From positions 1-42,404 of IMG/VR virus record IMGVR_UViG_3300007071_000003: 42,404 bases of DNA. One strand, 5' to 3'. Under the pieces are notes generated by a model, which was not told where the DNA came from, made no database searches, and was given only the letters and a program-made list of their open reading frames with translations. Every line of letters starts with the position of its first letter. Position 1 is the first letter of the stretch. The DNA is from a virus. Shown here piece after piece: positions 9,081 through 16,416 of the stretch. A program made the position numbers and the translations under genes.

Positions 9081-9109
9081 ACTATAGCGCGGTTGTCTGC
9101 TGTTTGTAA
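9081..9109 (-). promoter_or_regulatory. Sigma70-type promoter for the ribonucleotide reductase
   Basis: On the minus strand, TTACAA (9104-9109) and TATAGT (9081-9086) are separated by exactly 17 bp. The reductase ATG lies about 45 nt downstream. This is one of the better consensus matches in the window. Confidence 0.65.
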
Positions 9110-9126
9110 GTGAGAAAGATAGAGAA

Positions 9127-9154
9127 GCCCCCGCATTTTGCAAAATGCGGGGGC
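9127..9154 (-). terminator. Perfect 28-bp palindrome, terminator after holin-like gene
   Basis: GCCCCCGCATTTTG is followed immediately by its exact reverse complement, giving a perfect 28-nt palindrome. On the minus strand it ends GCGGGGGC, then CTTCTCTATCTTTCT follows. It lies 15 nt after the stop of the gene at 9170-9457, closing the capsid transcript before the reductase promoter. It may also act in the other direction. Confidence 0.78.
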
Positions 9155-9169
9155 AACGAGCGTCTCTCG

Positions 9170-9457
9170 TTAATGCTGAATGGCCGTATTCGTGCGATAG
9201 ACGCGAATAATGATGTTACAGATAGCGGCAATCAGCGCCAACTCGTCTTGATATGCTTGCAACTCCGGTACCTGCATTATTTCGGGAATGACCAGCGCAA
9301 TAATCATGAGTATGTTTAACCAGATGGTCGCGCTCTGGTACCACGGTTTGCCGCATTGCTGCACCGGCTCCGCCCCTTCAGGCTGTAGATGTAGGGGCTG
9401 CTGTACGGGCTGCTGTACGGGTTGCTGTACGGGTTGCTCTACAGGCTGTTCTTCCAT
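9170..9457 (-). CDS. Small membrane protein, holin candidate
   Basis: This 95-residue protein has an N-terminal Gln-Pro-Val repeat (PVQQ units encoded by near-identical 15-bp DNA repeats around 9400-9445). A WYQSATIWLN motif leads into a hydrophobic segment (about 47-61), and a second hydrophobic segment runs about 73-87 and ends IIRVYRTNTAIQ. Small phage proteins with a W-x-S-x-T-I-W-L-N start and an I-N-I-x-L/I-R-x-x-T-x-x-x-I end are commonly annotated as holins. It is separated from the endolysin by more than 8 kb, which is unusual. It follows the major capsid gene by 13 nt, so a virion or membrane accessory role remains possible. Confidence 0.5.
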   Translation of the reverse strand: MEEQPVEQPVQQPVQQPVQQPLHLQPEGAEPVQQCGKPWYQSATIWLNILMIIALVIPEIMQVPELQAYQDELALIAAICNIIIRVYRTNTAIQH

Positions 9458-9470
9458 ACAACCCCCTCAC

Positions 9471-10445
9471 TTACGGGGTGATGGTAATCACACCGATGGC
9501 CGTCGGATCATCGATCAGTATACCGTACTGCTGCCAGGCGTGAATGACATAATCCGCCGGCTGCCTGGTGAAATCGGTGTAATCCTGATACTCGACACCG
9601 CCCATCAAGCCAATAGTGCCGGCCTGATTACCGACCACCAGTACCACGTTGTCAGGAATGAGACCCGCGCGAGGGTTGGGGAGTGCATTGCGGTACTGCT
9701 GTCGCAGCTCGACTACAGGCGTACCACGGTAAGTACTTACCGTGTTGGTATCCATCCGCTCTTGCAACTGACGCAAGGGCAGAGCCGTCTCACCACCGCC
9801 GGTAAGCGTGACAAGCTGATAACCGGCAAACTGGTACAGCGGGCGCAGTGCCTTATACGTGCCGATAATGGCCCGCACCGAGCCGGCGTAGTCGATGACG
9901 GTGTCGAACATGGTATCAAGCGTTGTCTTGTTCAGCGCGCCCGAAACCGTGGCGACATGGCTCGTTGTCGAAACGGTGCTCCACGTTGTGGTGAGCAATG
10001 TAAACACCTTCGCAGCAATTGCGTCAATCAGGTCGTCACGCAAATCGCGCCGGAGACGTGCAACACTGTCAATATCACCGTTGTTCAGCTCAAGCATGTT
10101 GGCACGCGCGCCGGCAATGAGCGCGTCCCACATGAAACCGACCTTCTCCTGCTTGTAGACACGATCCACAAGGTGGCTGGTGCCAGGTACCATTGCGCGC
10201 ACGGGATACTTACCGCGGCGGATGGTGATTTTGGCATCATCACCGGGGTTAAACTGGCGCACGTCCATAAAAATGCCGAACGTATCCAGCGTAAGCCGTC
10301 CCGGCTCGATAGAGCGAACAATGGTTTCGGCTAGCGCGCTCCGTCCATTCCCGTTGGCAACTCGCTGAGCGAGCGAACGCAACGTCGCCGACGCCTGAGC
10401 ACGCTGTACATCAAAAACCAGTGCATCTGAAAACACCTGCGTCAT
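9471..10445 (-). CDS. Major capsid protein (HK97 fold)
   Basis: At 324 residues and downstream of the protease/scaffold and decoration genes, this is the expected main shell protein. The sequence has the features of HK97-like capsid proteins: an N-terminal helical arm (VFDVQRAQASATLRSLAQRV), an extended loop with GDDAKITIRRGKYPVRAMVP, a helical spine with DSVARLRRDLRDDLIDAIAAK, and a C-terminal A domain with VVVGNQAGTIGLMGGVEY and HAWQQYGILIDDPTAIGVIT. There is no large N-terminal delta domain, consistent with a separate scaffold gene. AGGAGGG lies ahead of the ATG, as expected for a highly expressed product. The match is from motif recognition; a structure prediction would settle it. Confidence 0.82.
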   Translation of the reverse strand: MTQVFSDALVFDVQRAQASATLRSLAQRVANGNGRSALAETIVRSIEPGRLTLDTFGIFMDVRQFNPGDDAKITIRRGKYPVRAMVPGTSHLVDRVYKQEKVGFMWDALIAGARANMLELNNGDIDSVARLRRDLRDDLIDAIAAKVFTLLTTTWSTVSTTSHVATVSGALNKTTLDTMFDTVIDYAGSVRAIIGTYKALRPLYQFAGYQLVTLTGGGETALPLRQLQERMDTNTVSTYRGTPVVELRQQYRNALPNPRAGLIPDNVVLVVGNQAGTIGLMGGVEYQDYTDFTRQPADYVIHAWQQYGILIDDPTAIGVITITP

Positions 10446-10462
10446 ACGTAGTCCCTCCTGTA

Positions 10463-11005
10463 TTACCCGGCAGTCAGCCGAATGGTCAGTCGCTGATGAG
10501 CAGTATCTACCGAAACCACCCGCGCAACAACGTTGGTACCCAACGTGCGGGTAAACACGCCTGACGCATTGACATATAGCGCATCGTCAATCTGATACGT
10601 CGATGCGTCACCGTCAAACGCAGACGAGCCGATGGTGACAATACCACGCTGCACCCACTGACATCGCGCACCCGCCGGAATAGTGGCGTTCTCGATCACC
10701 GACAACCCGCTGTAGTACATTGTGGTTGTCTGTACTGGATTAGACCACGCCGGCGTTAACGTGTACGGCGACAACGCCGCATATGGGCCGGCAATCAACT
10801 GACGTTCATCGAACGGGCGGGGAAACGGATCGGGAGCTGCCAACACCACACCCACCCGTGTGTCACTTGCAGCCGCCGCCTCTACAAGCGGCAACCCCGA
10901 TGCCGCATGCACGCCACCGTATCGAACGGGGCGGCCCACAATCAAATCGGTTTCGGCGACCGCGCCAATAACCACACTATCTACCGTCTGTGCTAAATAA
11001 GCCAT
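10463..11005 (-). CDS. Probable capsid decoration/cement protein
   Basis: This 180-residue, beta-rich protein has Ala/Val/Thr-rich segments (AETDLIVGRPVRYG, DTRVGVVLAAPDPFPRP, RCQWVQRGIVTIG), resembling small capsid-associated proteins of the DUF2190 type. It lies between the protease/scaffold and the major capsid protein, where decoration proteins are normally encoded. A GGGAGGG site precedes the start. No transmembrane or catalytic motif is seen. The role is inferred mainly from context. Confidence 0.55.
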   Translation of the reverse strand: MAYLAQTVDSVVIGAVAETDLIVGRPVRYGGVHAASGLPLVEAAAASDTRVGVVLAAPDPFPRPFDERQLIAGPYAALSPYTLTPAWSNPVQTTTMYYSGLSVIENATIPAGARCQWVQRGIVTIGSSAFDGDASTYQIDDALYVNASGVFTRTLGTNVVARVVSVDTAHQRLTIRLTAG

Positions 11006-11074
11006 ACGCCTGGTCCCTCCCGTGTCAGTAGTACAGTACAGTCATCACATCACGTATCACGTCACGCAAACGTA

Positions 11075-12091
11075 TCACGAGAGCCGTCGAAGTGTTTCCA
11101 ACAAGACCGCCGTCTCATCGAGCGCTACCGTCGAAGGACGCGGGTAGCCACGGGGCGCCGCGTACTCATCAGTGACGTTAGCTACAGCAATCGGTTGTTC
11201 ACGTGACAACTCGCGCTGTTCTCGCTGCAAATCGCGTTGCAGCAAATCACCCCCCACGCGCTCATCATGCTTTTCGGCAAGAGCGCGCTGAACAGCACGC
11301 TCGGCAACGGTGAGAAGGGCTTTCTGATACAACGCAAAAATATCATCCGAGACCTCGCGCAGCAGCGGCTCTTGTTCGGCGATGTCCGCCTCCGTAAGCA
11401 CGCCCGCCAACGCTTGCTTGCGTTGGGCCAGGCGCAACTCGGCCTGCGCCTGCTCTGCCAACGCGCGATACCGTTGCACTTCATCACGCAGCCGCTCTAA
11501 CTCAGCTACCAGTTCATCACCACCGCTCATACCCTGCACCTCCCGTTGTTCTGGCCGCTCTTCTGACAAATTCGATTTCCGATGTTCTAATTGCGACGCC
11601 ATTGTGAGTACACGTGTTCGTGTTGTGCCGTATGCCGGCTGCTCGACAATAGCCACACCGATAACCGTAACACCGCGCAGCCACTCTACCCCGTCCTGCT
11701 CTTCGGCATCCTGATACATCAACTCCCACGAGACAGCCAACGCGCCGGTTGTTTCAAACTCGCGTTTAAGCGCAGCAACAATGTCTGGATACTCACTCTC
11801 CCACAGAACGGCGCTTGCATAAATACACGGTTGGTTGGTGACGGGATCGACACCAGACCATACGCGCTCGATAACGCCGATAGGGAAAGCACCGGCGTGC
11901 CCCTCGTTGACAGGCTCGTATTTGATCGGCATCCCCTTTGCCGACGCAATGATCCGTTCAGCCTCGTCAACAGGGATAGCCTGTCGATTGGCGTTGGGCA
12001 GAAAGTCGGTCAGGATAAACGTGAGCGCACGTGCAAACGGATTTGCTTCGGTGGCTACGCTGCGATGAATTGGGAATACATGTGTTGGCAT
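11075..12091 (-). CDS. Prohead protease fused to scaffold domain
   Basis: Residues about 1-170 look like a prohead serine protease: FARALTFILTDFLPNANRQ at the start, a candidate catalytic His in EGHAGAFPIGVIERV, and a candidate Ser in TGALAVSWELMY, followed by VTVIGVAIVEQPAYG. Residues about 175-320 are charged and helical (coiled coil, Glu/Gln/Arg/Leu-rich), as in scaffolding domains. Such fusions cleave the scaffold during capsid maturation. It is the first gene of the left minus-strand block. No good Shine-Dalgarno site is seen before the ATG at 12091, and a possible promoter lies very close, so the leader may be short. Confidence 0.72.
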   Translation of the reverse strand: MPTHVFPIHRSVATEANPFARALTFILTDFLPNANRQAIPVDEAERIIASAKGMPIKYEPVNEGHAGAFPIGVIERVWSGVDPVTNQPCIYASAVLWESEYPDIVAALKREFETTGALAVSWELMYQDAEEQDGVEWLRGVTVIGVAIVEQPAYGTTRTRVLTMASQLEHRKSNLSEERPEQREVQGMSGGDELVAELERLRDEVQRYRALAEQAQAELRLAQRKQALAGVLTEADIAEQEPLLREVSDDIFALYQKALLTVAERAVQRALAEKHDERVGGDLLQRDLQREQRELSREQPIAVANVTDEYAAPRGYPRPSTVALDETAVLLETLRRLS

Positions 12092-12109
12092 ATGATGTAG
12101 TTTTTCTGC

Positions 12110-12137
12110 GTATTACAACATTCAACACACTACGCAA
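12110..12137 (-). promoter_or_regulatory. Possible promoter for the capsid module
   Basis: On the minus strand, TTGCGT (12132-12137) and TAATAC (12110-12115) are 16 bp apart, just upstream of the protease gene. The resulting leader would be only about 12 nt. The 12092-12272 spacer also holds A/C-rich short repeats and nothing else recognised. Confidence 0.35.
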
Positions 12138-12272
12138 TACATCATGTAATACACTGCGCGAACACTACACGACACACTATCACCACTGGAAAAAAGTATC
12201 ACATACCTGCACATAGTTAATAAAATAGATGGGAAATACAGAAACATACGCATGTATCATTGCGAGCAATCA

Positions 12273-12300
12273 TTGACTTCTCATGACATCGTGGTACAGT
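12273..12300 (+). promoter_or_regulatory. Promoter for the plus-strand dUTPase/clamp block
   Basis: TTGACT (12273-12278) and TACAGT (12295-12300) are separated by 16 bp. Transcription would start near 12307, which supports the GTG start at 12337 and excludes the ATG at 12283. Confidence 0.55.
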
Positions 12301-12336
12301 GATTACGTATGTCACAAACGAAAGGAGGTGATACAC

Positions 12337-13050
12337 GTGTTAAGTAGTAGTAGTAACTCTTTTAGCGAACTTGTCTTTGTGCGGAGGCCATTTGCCAAAC
12401 CACGCGATAACGCACCAAAAACGTTCTCACATGTTCACAAAGCGCGTATCGCGTCAATTCATGATATGACGATTGATGACTTCTACGATCAAAACAATCA
12501 TTACACATTGTCATTACGCTTAGAAAACCCGCTTAACAACACACCGTTTGACCTCTCGTTGTTCGAGGGAAAACGTCTGGTAACGTGGGCCAAATCGGTA
12601 CACGATCATCAGCGCGAGCCGACCTTCATCTTCACATCAACAGGGTTGCTCTCGCTGGTAATGATTATTGATAGGGTTGATGTGTATGTGGTTGTGAATG
12701 ATGTGCGGTATGAATGGTGTTCGTTTATTTACCCAACCGTTCAGATGCACAGTCAATACGGAGCTGCCGAACTTGAGATAAGCAGTCTGTTTTTCTACAC
12801 AACACCGAATTTTTGGTCACAACAGAACAACACACCGCTGCGCGTGATACACACGTTTCCCGAACCGAACAGTAAGCGATTTGCTGCGATAACATTTCGT
12901 CAAGCGCGCACCGCACGTGACGGTGATGTACTCGATGGGATTGTGTCGTGGTACCGCAATCACCCAGAAGATAAAGGAGAGACTGATGAGCACCAACGAT
13001 CAGAACAACAATTCAACATGTACGCCAACATCCCTCTCTTTGAGAGTTAA
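12337..13050 (+). CDS. Protein of unknown function, first gene of the dUTPase/clamp operon
   Basis: The gene starts at GTG 12337, preceded by AAAGGAGGTGAT, a nearly perfect complement of the 16S rRNA tail. The longer frame from ATG 12283 begins inside the promoter. The 237-residue product has a Ser-rich start, a mixed alpha/beta body with aromatic-rich beta stretches (LVMIIDRVDVYVVVNDVRY) and a polar C-terminal tail ending NIPLFES. No family is recognised. The last 65 nt overlap the dUTPase gene in another frame, so the two are probably translationally coupled. The tail ending resembles a short clamp-binding peptide, which is of interest because clamp-like genes follow. Confidence 0.75.
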   Translation: MLSSSSNSFSELVFVRRPFAKPRDNAPKTFSHVHKARIASIHDMTIDDFYDQNNHYTLSLRLENPLNNTPFDLSLFEGKRLVTWAKSVHDHQREPTFIFTSTGLLSLVMIIDRVDVYVVVNDVRYEWCSFIYPTVQMHSQYGAAELEISSLFFYTTPNFWSQQNNTPLRVIHTFPEPNSKRFAAITFRQARTARDGDVLDGIVSWYRNHPEDKGETDEHQRSEQQFNMYANIPLFES

Positions 13051-13507
13051 ACGATTACGAACAACCGGTGGTATTGTTGCACCGAAGCAAGGTAATGTTG
13101 GATATGACATCCTCAGCGCCGAGGCCACGATCATTGAACCCTATGCTCACGTGAGCATCCCTACCGGTGTTGCACTGGAGTTGCCAGACGGATGTATGGC
13201 GCGCGTATCATCACGGAGCGGCTTTGCATTTGGAAGAGGAGCGCTGCTGCCGCCGGATACAGATACCATCTCTCTTGACAAAGCATCGCACGTATATGCG
13301 TTTCACGGTACCATCGATCCGAGTTACCGTGGTGAGGTGCGCGTGCTGCTGATGAACTTCTCTCCGTACCGTGTGGTAGTACCGGAGAATGCGCGTATTG
13401 CACAACTCGTTATTATTCGCGTTGAATTACCACCCATTCTTGACGTAACCGAACTATCTGAGAGTGAGCGGGGCGAGCGTGGATTTGGTAGTAGCGGGAT
13501 TATGTAG
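12986..13507 (+). CDS. dut: dUTPase (deoxyuridine triphosphate nucleotidohydrolase)
   Basis: This enzyme hydrolyses dUTP to dUMP and pyrophosphate, keeping uracil out of DNA and feeding thymidylate synthesis. All five trimeric dUTPase motifs are present in 173 residues: GYDILSAE (I), RVSSRSG (II), GTIDPSYRGE with catalytic Asp111 (III), ARIAQLVI (IV) and RGERGFGSSG (V). The distance between motifs II and III is about 15 residues longer than usual. I chose ATG 12986, preceded by AAAGGAGAG; a longer frame from 12917 has no ribosome site. It overlaps the preceding gene by 65 nt. Confidence 0.95.
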   Translation: MSTNDQNNNSTCTPTSLSLRVKRLRTTGGIVAPKQGNVGYDILSAEATIIEPYAHVSIPTGVALELPDGCMARVSSRSGFAFGRGALLPPDTDTISLDKASHVYAFHGTIDPSYRGEVRVLLMNFSPYRVVVPENARIAQLVIIRVELPPILDVTELSESERGERGFGSSGIM

Positions 13508-13530
13508 TACTCAAGAAAGGAGAATGCTAA

Positions 13531-14733
13531 ATGCCAACGGTAACGATTAGTGAACAGGTTATGACGTTGCTTGCTGCAACGAACAAAGTCGAACGCTTCG
13601 GCAAGTCCAAACACGACCCGTCGGTCAGTTGCCTTTACTTATTTACAAATGACGGGGAGTTCTACATTGCCAATCATCGGGTCGCCGTCTGCGTACCCAA
13701 CATTCAAGCGCCGTTCCCCGATGTTGCCTTCACGGACTCTTTCATTGATACCTTGTATGACGAAACGGGAGACCTGCACATTACATACAACGCCGGCGAC
13801 ATGAACGGTACACTTGCGCGCGGTAACGTTATGTTTCACACGCAAGCCCTTGATACCGAATATCAGTTTGATGTCAATGATGCCAGTCTGCACGCGACGT
13901 TTACCGACTGTGATGACGCCCTGCGCGCCGGACTGGCATTTTGCGGTGGCGTGGATCGGTTGCACGGCGTTGCATTCTATACTGATGACGACGGTGCATT
14001 CCTCTTTGCCTCCGATGGCTTTATGGCAATCAAACAGTACGTGCAGCTTGCGGAATATCGGCTATTCCCGCGTGCTAATTACATAGTGCAAGGCCCGCTT
14101 ATCGGGCAAGTCTCTGCTGAGGTGTTGAAAAAGTTGTTACCGAAGATTAAGCACGTACATCGTCTTGACATCACCGTCGGACACCCGTTCCATCGCGTCT
14201 GTGTAACAACAGGCGACGGGCTACGGATATATTGGCTTGACGGCAATCACGGATACACTCCAGGTATGCCGTCACTCTTTTCCGGCATCATCGACAGTAC
14301 CATGTTGTCACGTGCAACCGTGAGCGGAAAAGACCTGAAATCTTTGCGTAAGGTGCTACCAAAGAGACAAAAAGATAACATGCACATGGGGGTGCAAAAT
14401 CAAGAAGATGCCGTCGTGTTATTTACCGTTGGTGTACGCAACGGCGGCGTGTATTACCGTCCATCACCGAAAACGGAGCGCGCCCGCATCCCTGCACAAA
14501 ACACTGTGCCACACACCGATCATCGTGTGCGACCGTCGGCTGCGCTCATCATTAATGCCGGATTTCTTGACCGCGCACTCAGCACAATCAAGCCGACGGC
14601 AACATACAATGTTTTTATGACAACGGAGGTAAGTTTTGATGTGTTTGGTACCAGACCGTTGATCATCGAAACCGAGAAAACGGTTATGGCAATTATGCCG
14701 GTACAAGTCAATGTTGCTATTCGAGATTACTAA
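13531..14733 (+). CDS. Diverged beta sliding clamp-like protein
   Basis: The protein has 400 residues, near the size of bacterial DnaN (about 370). Three repeats of an alpha/beta pattern are visible. The second includes GVAFYTDDDGAFLFASDGFMAI, split as in the clamp's ATDGHRLA segment, and VSAEVLKKLLPKIK. The third includes FLDRALSTIK, and the protein nears its end with the block VMAIMPVQV, very like the LIMPMRL-type C-terminus of DnaN. Such a clamp would tether the phage polymerase encoded near the right end. Overall similarity is low, so this is inference from pattern, length and context. AAAGGAG precedes the start. The next gene overlaps its end by 23 nt. Confidence 0.55.
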   Translation: MPTVTISEQVMTLLAATNKVERFGKSKHDPSVSCLYLFTNDGEFYIANHRVAVCVPNIQAPFPDVAFTDSFIDTLYDETGDLHITYNAGDMNGTLARGNVMFHTQALDTEYQFDVNDASLHATFTDCDDALRAGLAFCGGVDRLHGVAFYTDDDGAFLFASDGFMAIKQYVQLAEYRLFPRANYIVQGPLIGQVSAEVLKKLLPKIKHVHRLDITVGHPFHRVCVTTGDGLRIYWLDGNHGYTPGMPSLFSGIIDSTMLSRATVSGKDLKSLRKVLPKRQKDNMHMGVQNQEDAVVLFTVGVRNGGVYYRPSPKTERARIPAQNTVPHTDHRVRPSAALIINAGFLDRALSTIKPTATYNVFMTTEVSFDVFGTRPLIIETEKTVMAIMPVQVNVAIRDY

Positions 14734-15841
14734 GAAACAGAAAGCTAGTGTGCGTGCGTATATCGAGCGCGCGCAGCGGGCCAGAAACGGGGTAAAAACG
14801 TACAACGCCGCGCTCTATCTCAAGCGAGATAGGGCAGGCGTGTTTCTTGTCTGCGTTGCGTCGGCAAACGGTATCCCGTCACACGCAGTTGCCGTTCATC
14901 TTCCGCGTGCTTACGGTGATACGCACCTCTCGTGGTGTCGCGCTCCGATGACAATGATCGAGCATCGAGCTACGACAACCGTAACAATCTATAACCCTAC
15001 CAACGCAACAAGTGAGGTACAGACCTCACGCGGTATTATGCGTATGCCGCTTGCCTTAGAGCCGGTGCCTGACAATCCGACAACTCCGCTTGAATACTTC
15101 CTTCTCCCACTCCTCGAAACGGCCCCGTTGATGGTTGAAACCACCACCACACCGATTTTGTGGGAGACGTGGATGTACCATGTCGGCAAGATGGCAAACG
15201 CCTATGACGCCGTTGCGCTCACAAACTCCGGTGTTTGTATAACAACTGACCATATCATCGGCACGCGCCTTGTGCAAACACCGATCACAGGTGGTCTGTA
15301 CACCAACAGCGCGCTTGTCATCCCCGAACAGACATCATTACGAGTGTACACACATCACAACATTACGTGGGCGTGGCATACGATCAACAAGCTCTCTATC
15401 GGCCTGGGAATAATCCATATGCCGGATCATCCATTGCGACACAATCACCACATCCAACAAGTGCAGCGCGTCATTCCCAAACTTGAACGCGAACGACAAC
15501 GCGCACCGTTTACCGTCATCCCGTATGCCGCACTTACAACCATTACCCACCTCAAGCTGCCGAGTACCATCATCACCGTCTCCGCCAACGAGAACGTATT
15601 GACTATCGGTGATGAATACGGGCAACCCATACACAACCTGGAGCTTGACACAACGGGGGGAGAACCAGATGAAGATGAACCCCGCAGCGCACGGGTGCAT
15701 CGTGGGGTGTTCGACGTGATGTACAAGCAAGGGGATGCTATGTGGTATACCATCCACTGGCCGCGGCGTGGGTCTCAACACGAGGGATACCCGCTGTTTT
15801 TTGCCACCCCGTCGCTGTGGTTAGCTTCTGTTGTGGATTAG
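14711..15841 (+). CDS. Second clamp-like protein, possible paralogue of the upstream gene
   Basis: This 376-residue protein is encoded with a 23-nt overlap after the first clamp-like gene. A central segment (YDAVALTNSGVCITTDHIIG, then ALVIPEQTSLRVY) mirrors the second-domain pattern of sliding clamps. A later segment (FTVIPYAALTTITHLKLPST followed by a beta stretch) mirrors the third. The end, YPLFFATPSLWLASVVD, lacks the clean MPV/R-L signature. Possible roles are a heteromeric clamp partner or a structural relative that binds the first protein. If it is unrelated to clamps, it is a protein of unknown function. It has an acidic loop (GGEPDEDEPRS). Confidence 0.4.
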   Translation: MLLFEITKKQKASVRAYIERAQRARNGVKTYNAALYLKRDRAGVFLVCVASANGIPSHAVAVHLPRAYGDTHLSWCRAPMTMIEHRATTTVTIYNPTNATSEVQTSRGIMRMPLALEPVPDNPTTPLEYFLLPLLETAPLMVETTTTPILWETWMYHVGKMANAYDAVALTNSGVCITTDHIIGTRLVQTPITGGLYTNSALVIPEQTSLRVYTHHNITWAWHTINKLSIGLGIIHMPDHPLRHNHHIQQVQRVIPKLERERQRAPFTVIPYAALTTITHLKLPSTIITVSANENVLTIGDEYGQPIHNLELDTTGGEPDEDEPRSARVHRGVFDVMYKQGDAMWYTIHWPRRGSQHEGYPLFFATPSLWLASVVD

Positions 15842-15880
15842 CTGTTGTAGACCAGTACACGACTACACACGTATACACGT

Positions 15881-16402
15881 ATGCACCGCTCGTTACTGTC
15901 GTCACAGAGTGGGGAATGGTTTACACCGCCGTGGGTCATCGAGCACGCGCGGCTGTTGATCGGCGGGGCGCTGTTTGACCTCGATCCGGCATCCAACTGT
16001 CATGCGCAAGCCTATATTCAGGCCAAAGAATGGTACGGGTTGGATCATCCGCTGCCGGATCATCGAGACGGGTTGCGTGTGTCATGGTACGGAAATGTAT
16101 GGCTTAATCCACCATACGGACGTGGAATACTGCGATGGATACAGAAGGCAGTAGATGAATATCGAGCGGGCCGCGCAACACGTATTGTATGTTTGGTGCC
16201 GGCCCGCCTCGATACGCGATGGTTTCGTCTGCTCCATACGACCATGCGCGGTATGTACGTCTACCGCTCACGTCTTGTCTTTTTGTCTCCTACAGGTACT
16301 ACCTCCACAGCTCCGTTTCCGTCGGTGTTGGTGGTGGTGGGGGATTGCGAACTCCTACCACTTCCCAACACCGACCGTTACGTCCCCTTTAATTCTTGTT
16401 AG
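15881..16402 (+). CDS. Phage DNA N6-adenine methyltransferase (Dam-like)
   Basis: This 173-residue protein matches the short phage adenine methyltransferase family (PF05869 type): EWFTPPWVIEHAR at the start, the FDLDPAS S-adenosylmethionine-binding motif (32-38) and the catalytic NPPY motif (76-79, VWLNPPYGRG), then IVCLVPARLDTRWF. It would methylate adenine in phage DNA, plausibly to evade restriction or mark replicated DNA. Target specificity cannot be read from the sequence. No convincing ribosome site precedes ATG 15881, and a short A/C-rich spacer separates it from the upstream gene. Its stop lies one base from the stop of the convergent tail-fibre gene. Confidence 0.88.
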   Translation: MHRSLLSSQSGEWFTPPWVIEHARLLIGGALFDLDPASNCHAQAYIQAKEWYGLDHPLPDHRDGLRVSWYGNVWLNPPYGRGILRWIQKAVDEYRAGRATRIVCLVPARLDTRWFRLLHTTMRGMYVYRSRLVFLSPTGTTSTAPFPSVLVVVGDCELLPLPNTDRYVPFNSC

Positions 16403-16416
16403 ACTACCCTAACAAG
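16395..16416. terminator. Hairpin containing both stop codons of convergent genes
   Basis: CTTGTTAG (16395-16402) pairs with CTAACAAG (16409-16416) around a 6-nt loop. The methyltransferase stop (16400-16402) and the tail-fibre stop (16404-16406) both lie in the hairpin. No U-tract follows on either strand, so termination is uncertain. Confidence 0.45.

Noticed and set aside
9036-9126. B12 riboswitch ahead of the cobalamin-dependent reductase
   Set aside because: The leader after the predicted start is only about 40 nt and shows no B12-box; known B12 riboswitches are near 200 nt.
9288-10334. 348-codon plus-strand frame opposite the major capsid gene
   Set aside because: It is antisense to a gene with strong ribosome site and family features; its product is Arg/His/Cys-rich with no recognisable pattern.
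12337-16402. Transposon carrying the dUTPase/clamp block
   Set aside because: No transposase, terminal inverted repeats or target-site duplication were seen at its borders.
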